Source: Bigelowiella natans CCMP2755
Lineage: Eukaryota > Cercozoa > Chlorarachniophyceae
DNA: 34,632 bases
Assembly (NCBI GenBank): GCA_000320545.1
Contig: ADNK01002806.1
Span: forward strand, 1-34,632
Direction: 5' to 3'
Shown: positions 22,073 to 34,632 of the stretch, piece after piece
How the letters are laid out: the number at the start of each line of letters is the position of its first letter
Position numbering within the stretch: the stretch's first letter is position 1
Translations under genes and position numbers: made by a program
The notes under the pieces: generated by a model
What the model was told of the DNA's origin: nothing
Seen by the model: the letters and a program-made list of their open reading frames with translations, nothing else
Database searches by the model: none

Positions 22073-22716
22073 CGTACTAGTGCTCCTCTCGTACTTCCTC
22101 TATTGTCTGTGATTAGTTCTTTAAACCGTGACGTTTGGGTTAGGCTTGCTCTTCATCTGGTGCGAATTTAGGCAAATCATCAAGGATTCCATGCTCCCGA
22201 AACAGAAACGCACGACATTTCATTAAACGAGGCAAGATTGAAGGATTTATTGTTCTCGCTCAGAAGGTGTCTTCCGAGTTTCATTCGAGCTAAAAAGAGC
22301 TGGGTTTTGAGGCCCGAACTTATTAGGAAAAACGAAAGCAAAATTACCACCGTCTTTTACCCTGCGTCAAGAATTTTCTTTGTCGTATCATCAAAAGGGA
22401 ACTTCGAGTGCCATGGAGTTATCTGTGTTCATTTCAACAATAGCAACGGCAATTTTTGACAATTTATTTAGATACTTCTTGGATATTTTTATATCAGTAT
22501 GTATTACTGACCTCTGGAATGTATATATGTATATAATATATATTGATAGGTTCATATTTATCAAAGTAATGTAGGATATATTGTGCTTTATTTTCTGACT
22601 AAATCCTATTACTTTGCAGCCCACAGTGCCCCTACCCCACCCCACCAACCCATTTCCTGACTGGCAAATTGCCTACGAGGCATCTTAGCCTTCACTCTAC
22701 CCCCCAGAGATTTATC
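22073..22716. promoter_or_regulatory. Divergent intergenic region between membrane protein and thioesterase
   Basis: The 644 bases lie between two divergent start codons, so they probably hold both promoters. A short minus-strand frame (MKCRAFLFREHGILDDLPKF, about 22153-22233) and a plus frame of 73 codons (22238-22459) are open, but neither joins a neighbour convincingly. Either might be an unannotated 5' exon. Confidence 0.4.
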
Positions 22717-25707
<2,991 letters not shown>

Positions 25708-26593
25708 TAAGTAGATATATATCAGGCTCAGCGTCTAAAACCTCGCACCCATTTTATTAGCAGTTTGGTAGCGTTCATTTAGTCATCGTGTACGTCGCGC
25801 CAGACACAATATGTAGATACCTTGATATACAATCATGAATTGTTGGCGTGAATTTAAATTTCCGTTGCAAAGCGCTGAGTTGTGACCGGTCACTGGCGGG
25901 AACGAATGATCGAAAGGTCATCAATTGTAGCGCAAGCTAGCAAGGTCAGACATGCTAGGCATGCCATGCCTGTCTAGCTGTACGTGCTTATATTACTCAA
26001 TAAGTCGATCGCTGTGTACGTACGTTTACGGTGATGCGCAGCTTATACCACCGCCCAACACTTGAACGCACGATCGATTGAAATCACAGCTGCTCTGGGT
26101 GCTCTTATGTATTATGCCATAAAAACATAGTCTATATACCTGGCTAGCAAGAAGCTTCTTGCAGCGTATAATCTCATGACTATATGCGTTGCAAAGACAC
26201 AGTGCATTGTTGTATCCTACTCTAGCCGTACGTATTATGCATCATGTATGTGACGAGTGGCGTCATCTGTGATACACAAATGCATGGCTATCTATAAACA
26301 ACACATAAAGGCGTCTATTGCTTGGTAGAAGTTCTTTATTACTTTTAAGCATATACTTGATAGTAGCACTGCTAATTCGATTTCTTTTTCTGATACTGGC
26401 CCAGCGCTATCTATGCACTGACTTCTAATCTATCTGGAGGAATCTTCTTTGTGGCGATCGATTGACTTTCCAATCCCTATAACGGGCGACTAGTTTACAG
26501 TCAGAGTTTTTTCCTTCACCTACGCAATAATGAGAGATTTTCCTAGTTATCATGGCCGCCCTCGCCCCTGTTTCCAGTCTGATTATTTACTTA
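25708..26593. other. Tail-to-tail intergenic spacer with CTAGC/CATGC palindromes
   Basis: It separates the stops of the thioesterase (plus) and TM9SF (minus). AGGCATG C CATGCCT at 25957-25971 is a perfect inverted repeat, set among CTAGC words (25936-25978). No exon is seen. Confidence 0.55.
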
Positions 26594-28803
26594 TTAATCG
26601 ATTTTGATGGACGAGTAAATCTTAACCACGAAGAGGTATGTGGCAGAGAAGCCAATCGTTCCTGTCAGGATGAAGAACCCGAGCGATATAAGACTCATGT
26701 AGCCAAAGTACAAGGCCGAGGATACAAAGTGGTCAATTCTCATCTTAGTGTAGTAGTACATTACAGAGTACAGGAATAGATATATTGCAGAGAACCCAGA
26801 GGTACAGAAGGAGCGCCACCACCAGTGATAATCCTCGTAGCAGAGTTGGAAGTATGTTGCGACGATGGAGATCTCAGCGCAGGTTATCGTGAGGATCACG
26901 AAGACTATGAACAGAAACCCGAACATGTAGTAGAATTGATGCATCCACACAGAAGACATTATGAAGAAGATTTCGATGAAGCACGCAGCAAAGGGCAGAA
27001 TACCGCCGATCAAAGCCAGGAATGGCGCCTGTGCGTACCAAACTTGCTCAGGAATCTCGTTCGGAAACTTCTTAACCTTCATCGGCAGCTCAGGGGCTGG
27101 CCTTTTCGAGGAAATGTAAGCTCCAATGTAGACTAGAGGCACGTTCATCCCAAACCAAAGCACAAGCAGCGCAATCAAAGTACCAAACGGAACTGCTCCG
27201 GAGCTCTTCTCTCCCCACACCATCGCGTTCAAAATGAAGAAAATCCCGAAGCAAACGCCAGGGAATGCGAAACTCGTGGCGAAGCTGAGCTTTCTCCAGT
27301 CGTCCAGGCCGAGGACCTTCCCGAGGAGGGTAGAAGCAAACCCGGCAAAGATCCCCATGAGAACAAAGAGCAGCAGCATGCTAGTCATCAGCCCCCCACG
27401 ATTAGCGGGAGAAAGGAAGCCAAGCACCGCAAAGAAAAGGGTAATGATGGACATTCCAATGAGCTGGTACCCGGTGCCTACTAGCACGCAGAGCGCATGG
27501 CTGAAGACGGGAGGCCTAAAGACGTCTCCATGGATCAACTTCCAGCCGGTTTCTTCCTGAGCTTCCTCCCTTTCTTCTGGGCTGTTGTATCTAAGGAGGT
27601 CTCGATGCAAGGTGCGGGTGACAATCATGGCGACCATAGCGGAGAGGAAAAGCACCACCGCAATCGAGTTGATGATAGAGAACCAGTGGACCTTAGAATC
27701 AGTCATCTTGAAGTACACATCCCATCGTGATGCCCACTTGATGTTGGAGGACTCCCATTGCACATCGTACGTCCAGAAGATTTCTTCCTCATCAGATCCT
27801 GACACAGGTTGAGGCGCCTGGCTTCTTCGCACGGGGCTGAGCGGCGTGCACGTCTTCAATTTGTTTCCATCTGGGTGGTCTCTATCCAACTCATGCTTCA
27901 CGCTGAAGGCCTCGACTTCGAACGCGACGATCTGTGAACGAAGCAACATCATGAAATCGCAATATCGATATCGAGAAACCAGAAGAGAATTTCATTATGT
28001 AAGGAATCTTACTCGATATCCCAAGAAGGACGCCAAATCTTGATGATAATGGAGGATAAGACGTGCATGATTATTTATGTATGCAATGCCAGTTTCAGTG
28101 TCATCTTGAGGATCCTCTTCGGTTGCAACGAATCCAAGAGCAAACCCTTTAGCGTAGTGAGCTTCGTATTCGCTCTCCCCGTTTTCGCCGATCTAACCAA
28201 CACAAAATACACAGAGGTCGTCTTTACAAATACCGCCTCACACTGCTATGTGTACGATACCTCTTCCGTGTAGTACTTTGTCGCAGCAGGAAGGTTATCG
28301 ATGATCCAATTAACATGGTATTCATCACGGATCTTTGACTCGAATTGCTGCAGCTCATGCTTGCTATATTTCTTGCTGAGAGATTACAATGGATGTTGAT
28401 TTCTTTGCATGGTGAAGAATAAATTTTTTTATAATATATAATCGGGAATGTTAATGTGTATCAACGGCCTAAATAATTTTAGCAAAAGAATGAATACTGA
28501 TCTCCATCTTCACAACCTGCAAAGAATTTTGCAAGACTCGATCATCTTCATGTTGATCTTGTAAAGCGAATTTTCAATCATATCCCCAGAGAGAACTTCC
28601 CCCAGGTTTTCAGCAGACTCGACAACATGACTGGGCTTGCAGAATGGCAGAGAGTAGTAGTCGTAGGGTAACTGCGTCCTCACAGAATCAAGTTTGTTTA
28701 CTTTCAGTGTGACGTTTTCGCCATACTCATAGTTCCTGGGCGATACACCAGGAAGGTAGAAGGCATCAACGATCGTAAGGGAGAGAAGTAACGATATCAG
28801 CAT
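26594..28803 (-). CDS. TM9SF: Transmembrane 9 superfamily protein (nonaspanin/EMP70)
   Basis: TM9SF proteins sit in Golgi and endosomal membranes and affect membrane-protein sorting and cell adhesion. Exons (minus) 28803-28517, 28375-28261, 28192-28013 and 27931-26594 give 639 residues, normal for the family. The N-terminus is a signal peptide (LISLLLSLTIVDA) followed by FYLPGVSPRNYEYGE. The lumenal domain includes PYDYYSLPFCKP, NWIIDNLPAA and FALGFVATEED. From about residue 275 come nine membrane segments with RTLHRDLLRYN, GWKLIHGDVFRPP, SPANRGGLMTSM and CYEDYHWWWRSF, all family signatures. It ends in KIYSSIKID; the terminal KID fits the KxD/E COPI-binding signal for Golgi retention. ATG 28803 follows an in-frame TTG at 28827 and directly precedes the signal peptide. 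Confidence 0.96.
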
Positions 28804-29382
28804 CTTTTTTGGAGTTCTGTTGAACAAAGGGGAAGCGTGCCGTGTGTGTTTCTTCAGAATGGCTCCACTATCTTGTGCCTGTGTTGACGTTCTCTTGTTA
28901 CTCTCTTTCCTCTCTCTCGCCCGTTATTTATATATCCATTCAGCGCATATTTTACTGTATTTCTCCTTCCTTCTATCGATTTTCCAGGGTTAATTAGTTG
29001 TCGTACTTAATATCTTGGAACCCTATCTCTCTTTTATATCTCTCTCTCGAACGATCCAGGCCACGCGGGCTTTCTTACTGGTCCAAACGTTCTAGGAGAA
29101 TCCAACGATGACCTCATAGATCATCTCCCGAGAAGGGAAATCGACCTGAATTCTAGTGCAATTTATGGAAGAGACACTAAAATATGAGGGATTTGTAAAG
29201 TTAACAAAATTTGGTTTGTTCTTATATTTGCGACATATAATATAATTTGTCGCTTGTGTCGCATTAGAGTTGTCTTTCAGTAATCTTCCCAGATTGCCTC
29301 CCCACCCGATCATCGACGTGACGGTGGGTTATTCTAGACTTCTAGTAAATGCCCACACCTTCGAGCCTTTGATATTATCATA
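28804..29382. promoter_or_regulatory. Divergent intergenic region between TM9SF and subtilase
   Basis: The 579 bases separate two divergent start codons. CT-rich runs and a TTATTTATATAT word (about 28924-28935, TATA-like) are present; their role is a guess. A minus-strand frame at 29092-29313 is open but not protein-like. Confidence 0.4.
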
Positions 29383-31344
29383 ATGGTAACCGCCACTCGG
29401 GGCACCTCCTCCTTGTGGAGCTGCACACTGTATCAGAGCCAACGTACTCTAACTCGACGAAGATCTGCTTTCACCTTCCTCGCTTTCATATCGCTCATCC
29501 AGTGCGCCACCAGTCACTACAATCCTCATGATTACCGTCAAGACCACATCCATGATGACAACTTGCAACATGGATTGCTCCTAAGAAGCCATCCAGGACA
29601 GTTCTTCCCTGTCCCTGAGGTGACGTACGATGTTGCTGCTGCTGCTGCTGCTGCTGCTACTACTTATTTACTATTAATACTACTCCTTCATGAAGCTGAC
29701 ACTTTGTTGACTATCAGCCAAACCAGGGCACCTTACGCAGTGCCAAACTGCATCGTGAGTTGTCTCTCCGAGAACCAGCTAGAGAGCGATCATGGAATCC
29801 GACAGCACGAAAACAGCAGTTTGACGAGGACAACGACGACGATCTTGGAGGACTTCAGATCGTGCTTCATCTTAACCAAGGTAGTAGGATGACAAATTCA
29901 TCGTCGACCTCGCTAGACCTGCTATCCTCTAGCTAATTGGATCATAAGAGAATGATATGATGCACAAATCAGGTGAAACTGCGAAGACAGTTGAATTGCT
30001 CCGAAAGAAGGGCTTCGAGATCGCAGGCTACATTCCGCACAATGCCGTTTACCTGCACATCACGAACCCCGAAACGCAACTCTTTGTGATTGAAAGCACC
30101 GTACCCAACATCCGATGGATTGGAATAATGTACGCACGTGTACGTAGTGATTACCATGGATATGAATCATCTCGATATTGCTCTCATCGAACCATTCTTT
30201 ATTATACAGGAGGGAAGAGTGGAAACACGACAGCCACTTATTACTAGAATCAGAAGTAGTCACTGGACACGATCCAAGCATTCGTGATGAGCATGTTGCT
30301 TACGCGGCGAACCCCTTCCTCCATTTTACCATCTTACTCTGCAATAGTAAAGCTTCTGCGATTGTCCGGAAATGGAACGAGAAAGCAGAGAGAGTTGCTG
30401 CTGTCACAACTAGTACTAATCCTGCTACTTCTGACGACGATTCTACCACCGCCTTTCCGCGTAGTATTCGCGCTATTGATGTGAGACGCAATGTGATACA
30501 TGCAAGGTGATAAGTATTCATTTTTACCGTTGCCATCGATCTTGCAGTTTTCGTTTACGGCGGTTGATATTGATGATGACGACGACGACGATGACGATGA
30601 TGATGAAAGCTTAGTGCTTAATTGCAACCACTCCTCATCCCTGTCCCTCCTCCCCTCCCCTCCTCGTCCTTTCAACACAGGGTTGTTCGTGCTGATGCCC
30701 GCCTATTCTTGGCAATGGCGCGGAAGTTGCATTCAGTACATTGGATTGAACGTAGATATCCCAAGAAATTCCACAACTACCAAGCAGCTAAGAGCATCCT
30801 TGGGGAGGAGAGGGGGGGGGGTAGTGATGACAACGAGTCCCATAATCTCATCTGGGAGAAAGGAATCAATGGATCAGGCCAAATTGTTGGGATTCACGGT
30901 ACAAACTATTATTTTCCATTGTACCGCCTTTGATTGAGTTTCGCAAGCTGTGTGCGATTGGAGAGCAGCAGCAGCAGCAGCAGCAGCAGCATGCATGCAT
31001 GCTGACACTAGATAAACAGGTCTGTGTGAATTGGCCATTGATTCGTTATTTTGCAATGGTATGGCCTTCCGTGCTATTATGTAGACACCGGGCTAGACAC
31101 ATCGCATTGCTTCTTTCGGGATCAAGGAACACAGCAGCAGACGAACAGCTCTCCCACCGAGGCCATCAGGTAGAACTAGTGGTATTAGTAGCAGTGTGTA
31201 TATAGTGGTAGTGGTGATGATGATGATGATGATGATGATGATGGGGTGATGACGACAGTGACGGAGATGTGTTTGTCTCACGAACTGCTGCTGCTGCTGT
31301 GTATGAGCGCGTAATAATAACAGTAATAATGATGATAATAATGA

Positions 31345-31375
<31 letters not shown>

Positions 31376-32032
31376 ACCGACGATGCGAATGGTGACCATC
31401 AACCATCAGGTGCAAAGAATGTCCCTTTTCAGCTTTCTTTGAGCCGAGCAACAAGCTCGCAAAATCGGCCATGAAGGTGATTCAATTGTGACAAAGAAGC
31501 GTTTGTTAGCACAATTCTCGAGGATATCTGTAAGTGTTACGCGAGGCTAACCGCTGTCCTCCCCCCCTCCCCCTTCTGTTATTGTTTTTCGATTACTATT
31601 GCTACTGTCACCACATATAAAGGCGATGAACTCTACTATTTGCAATGCAACGCTACTAGATTATCCGATAAAGGTTCCTTGATAATAGTAAAAATGCATA
31701 AAATTACGAACGTGGGGGGCGGCGGGGGGGGGGCATTGGTAACGACGATAATCGTTATAGTAGAAGTAATTACGATAGTAGCGCGAACGATGTTCTTTCC
31801 TGTTTTATGTTGTTTTGTATGTCCAAGATGACAAGATCGTAATATTTATGATGATGATGATGATGATGATGGTGATACTGACCCACCAAGATGGTGACGC
31901 TGAGTTGTGTCTTCATTCTTCTCAGGGGGGAGCACACTACACGCCATATATAAACTTGACAACGAAATGGACAAGGTGCTGCTGCTGCTGCTGCCAAACT
32001 AAGATGCTGACGAATATCAATTACGATGATGA

Positions 32033-32066
<34 letters not shown>

Positions 32067-32323
32067 GATCAAGATGGACGACTTATCTATAAACGGTGTT
32101 CCTTCATCTTCCGTTCACGTTTCTTCTTATACTTTTCCACTCGTTTATGCTTCGACTCCTGCTCCTGCTCTCTGCTCCTCCGTGGTTCTGCTCATTATTC
32201 ATTTACTCGATGCAGAAAGGCCAACGTCTCCCTCGCATATGATGTCAAATACTTCTTAGCTGCGCTAACAGGTGGTGGTGGTGGTGGGGGGGGGGGGGGG
32301 GGTGGTGGTGGTAATAGTAGTAA

Positions 32324-32355
<32 letters not shown>

Positions 32356-33322
32356 ATAGTCGTAGTAGGAGAGATGGGGGGTGGTGTAACCTCAAGAAAT
32401 GTGTGAATCAACTGTTCTTATCATGACTCAAAAAACAGCATTGTTCGCTACAAGTCGAGAAAAAAAAAATGATGGTCGTTGTAGTAACTATTATGACCTA
32501 CTGCTTGAATACTTCAGGAAATGAGAGTCTGAGGCAATCTCCCACCCAAGACCTCGTGGATGAGTTCTGCCCTCTCTTTTCGTCGTCATCTGGAGAGGGG
32601 GAGGGAGAGCGTAATCTTCAAGACGTTTGCTGTGGAATGGACCCTTACGGTAACGAAGGTGGCTAATGATGAAGAAATGGGGGAGGAGAAGGGGGTGGGG
32701 GATGGAGGGGGGTACAGGAGCGACTAGGATGCAATCGATTAAATGTTCTTCATTAAAAAAAGGAAGAATTAGATGAGGATGATGAAGATGATCTATCAAC
32801 GTTGTTGCTGTTATTTGCCATTCCTCGTGGAGAAGCATTTCCCTGATGGAATGTCGCAGCAGCAGTAGAGTATGGATGGACAAATGATTTCCTCCCTCTT
32901 CTTCTTCGCCTTGTTGTCAGGCAATTCATCAGTTATGGCGCAAAAAGGATTTGACCTTCCGCTGAGGACTCGAGCATTGGCACTAGCGCTACTGCACAAC
33001 GGTATATGTGCATTATCGCCAGCACCATCATCATCATCATCATCATCAACAACAACAACAACAACCGCAACAACAACTACAACACTAGTAGCGGTGTTAT
33101 TCGTTGTCGCCATCCATCACCATGCTTTCGCACAGCATGTTTCAGGCTCTTCTACTACATGTATGCTTAGATTGAAGTATTACTTGTCGATGACTCCGAT
33201 GTTGTACCTTCCTTCCTTTCTCTCATCATGTTCTCATCAGGGATTACGTGCTGCCCCAATTCAAAGAGTCTCGAAAACATGGACTACACGGTAGTGGGGA
33301 GGGGGTCACGATGATAATACAC

Positions 33323-33382
<60 letters not shown>

Positions 33383-34632
33383 TACATAGTTAGACGATGA
33401 TGATAATGGTGCACCATGCATGCTGTGCATGTCACAATTACACAAAATGGTGATGACTCATGATCTCGATGAGTGATGAATAACAATGATGCAGAAGGAT
33501 GCTACGAAAAAAGAGTGCTGGAAAAAGTGTAAGGTACTCGTTATGAAGCGTTGTGAACGATTGAGGTGCACGTTCTTTTGCTGTTTGTCGCTCAAATTCA
33601 TCTACTCGCTGCACGTTCTTTTGCTGTTTGTCGCTCAAATTCATCTACTCGCTGATCTGCTGCTGCCAGGTGCGCAGCACTCGATCCAGGAAGGTCCTTG
33701 CCTACTGGTACTGCTATCGATGCATCGTTATGATGATATTTTGAGCAGCTGCTGCTGGGAAAAATGAGATGGAGTGAGAAGGGGGGGGGGGGGGAGAGAA
33801 GGAGCAATATGCATTTATGTACCATACAATCTCATATCCATCATCATCATGACCTTGAGCACTCATTACCAGCCTCAATTAAGGGTCGTTATCCCCCTCT
33901 CATAAATAACCATTCTCATCTTAACGCAAGCGAAAAAATAATCTTCTTGCGTTGTATCATCATGTTTGTTTTTTAACTCGGCCACCCCCCTCCCCCCCCC
34001 CCCCCTTTTTTCCCAATAGGGAGTTTGCGGACTCTGGTGATCGTGTGGATGGCCATGGCACTCATGTCTCAGGGTGAGTGACGACGACGATAACGATGAT
34101 GATGGTGATGATGATATGATAAATATAATTACCAACCTCTCCTCCTCCTCCAGGTCAGTAGCAGGATATGCTGCAGATCCATCAGCTCCTATCAATAAAT
34201 ACAAGGGAATAGCGCCTGGTAGTTGTGGATGCAACACGGATCAGTAGCACTCAATGCTATTGTTTGAGTCATTATAAGACAAGTTTATTCACAATGTCAC
34301 TTGAAGAAGAAGAAGAAGAAGATGATGATGATGATCGTTTATTTCCATTCAAAAACATAAATATATTGAATGATTACTTAGGCGCGCGCATCGTATTTAG
34401 TGACGCGTCGACTCGCAAAGGGTACCACAGGATAGGAGGGGGGGGGGGGGGGGGGGGGGCAAAAAGAACACCTTGGGTTTTTTTTTTTTTCTTCCCCCCC
34501 CCCCCCATGGGATTTTGCAGGGGGGTTTTTGGGGTTTTTTTCCCCAAAAACCCTTTTTTTCTAAAAAGAAAAAAATTTATATAAAAACCGGCGGGGGGGG
34601 GTTTTATTTGGTTTCGGGGTGGGGGGGGGGTT
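29383..34632 (+). CDS. Subtilisin-like serine protease, secreted, TagB/C-like (3' end off window)
   Basis: A secreted S8-family endopeptidase. Exons: 29383-29619, 29718-29880, 29973-30129, 30210-30506, 30681-30898, 31097-31169, 31410-31476, 31623-31673, 31926-31975, 32216-32271, 32518-32649, 32921-33001, 33241-33290, 33670-33707, 34020-34073, 34154-34218, then 34382 onward. All phases agree. The leader is a long basic n-region plus AFTFLAFISLIQCATS. The prodomain-like part holds GLQIVLHL, NIRWIGIM and VHWIERRYPKKF. GSGQIVGIHDTSHCFF carries the catalytic Asp (about 358) and VDGHGTHVSGSVAGYAA the catalytic His (about 569). SRKVLAYWEFADS and KGIAPGARIVFSDAST follow the family pattern. The GTSMA serine exon would lie beyond the window. 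About 210 residues, with several Cys (ECPF, FCPLF, VCCGM, ITCCP), separate Asp from His, much more than usual. An optional 33-nt exon at 31497-31529 is in phase but would need a 20-nt intron. Asp-motif spacing is short (see findings). Confidence 0.85.
31213..31243. repeat. (GAT)n trinucleotide run in subtilase intron
   Basis: About ten GAT units. Subtilase introns hold many trinucleotide runs: CTG near 29636, CAG near 30966, AAG near 31347, GAT near 31849 and 32024, GGT/TAG near 32271-32357, and GAA/GAT near 34298-34334. CA/TA tracts lie near 33310-33381. Confidence 0.85.
33568..33653. repeat. Perfect tandem duplication, 2 x 43 bp, in subtilase intron
   Basis: The 43-base unit starting GCACGTTCTTTTGC at 33568-33610 is repeated without change at 33611-33653. 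It lies just upstream of the exon at 33670. Perfect identity suggests a recent duplication or an assembly artefact. Confidence 0.9.
34437..34632. other. Degenerate homopolymer-rich contig end, probably unreliable sequence
   Basis: After the last readable subtilase codons the sequence becomes long runs of G, T, C and A (G of ~20, T of 12, C of 13, and so on). The style differs from the natural microsatellites elsewhere in the window. It looks like low-quality read ends at a contig edge. Coding calls should stop near 34437. Confidence 0.7.

Noticed and set aside
26552-27812. Several plus-strand ORFs under TM9SF
   Set aside because: The minus strand encodes unmistakable TM9SF sequence over the whole span.
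31477-31529. Extra 33-nt subtilase exon preceded by a 20-nt intron
   Set aside because: Direct splicing from 31476 to 31623 keeps phase with a normal-sized intron, so the extra exon is unnecessary.

Overview
This is nuclear DNA of an intron-rich unicellular eukaryote, most likely a protist or alga. The genes are cut into many small exons with GT...AG introns of roughly 70-500 nt, and most introns carry microsatellites (CA, GA, TA, GAT, GAG/CTC) and poly-C or poly-G runs. The standard code fits throughout. The family mix supports a protist: a DH-PH-FYVE-DH-PH exchange factor, a glycosyltransferase-like type II membrane protein, a TM9SF protein, an NHE-type exchanger and a subtilase with a large insertion. 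I cannot name the taxon. One gene may carry a signal-plus-transit leader, which would suit an organism with a secondary plastid, but this is weak evidence. I found no bacterial operon, CRISPR array, rRNA or tRNA gene.

Layout. Minus strand 5715 to 1: an exchange factor with two DH-PH modules around a FYVE finger, running off the left edge. Plus 6190-9933: a type II membrane glycosyltransferase-like protein with a long unrecognised C-terminus. 9934-12930: a gene-poor stretch with a palindrome-rich GCTAGC spacer, a 1.3 kb element bounded by 52-bp inverted repeats (10909-12239), AT-rich decayed repeats and an orphan PX-like exon. Plus 13038-14173: a dual-specificity phosphatase. Minus 18317-15003: an NHE-family exchanger whose ion-binding motifs are altered. 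Plus 18980-19609: a basic orphan ORF of low confidence. Minus 22072-20451: an unrecognised multi-pass membrane protein. Plus 22717-25707: an acyl-protein-thioesterase-like hydrolase with an N-terminal leader. Minus 28803-26594: a complete TM9SF. Plus 29383 to the right edge: a subtilisin-like protease cut before its catalytic serine exon.

Genes are mostly arranged in alternating orientation, so three short intergenic regions (5716-6189, 22073-22716, 28804-29382) each lie between two divergent start codons and are probable shared promoters. Several gene ends and convergent spacers hold GCTAGC/CATGC-rich palindromes. No pathway links the genes as a set. Many concern membranes: Rho-type signalling at membranes, Golgi and endosome proteins, ion exchange, deacylation and secreted proteolysis.

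Exon models were built by hand. I matched reading phase across each GT/AG junction and checked exon lengths modulo 3, and no transcript data were available. The last ~195 bases look like degraded sequence at a contig end.
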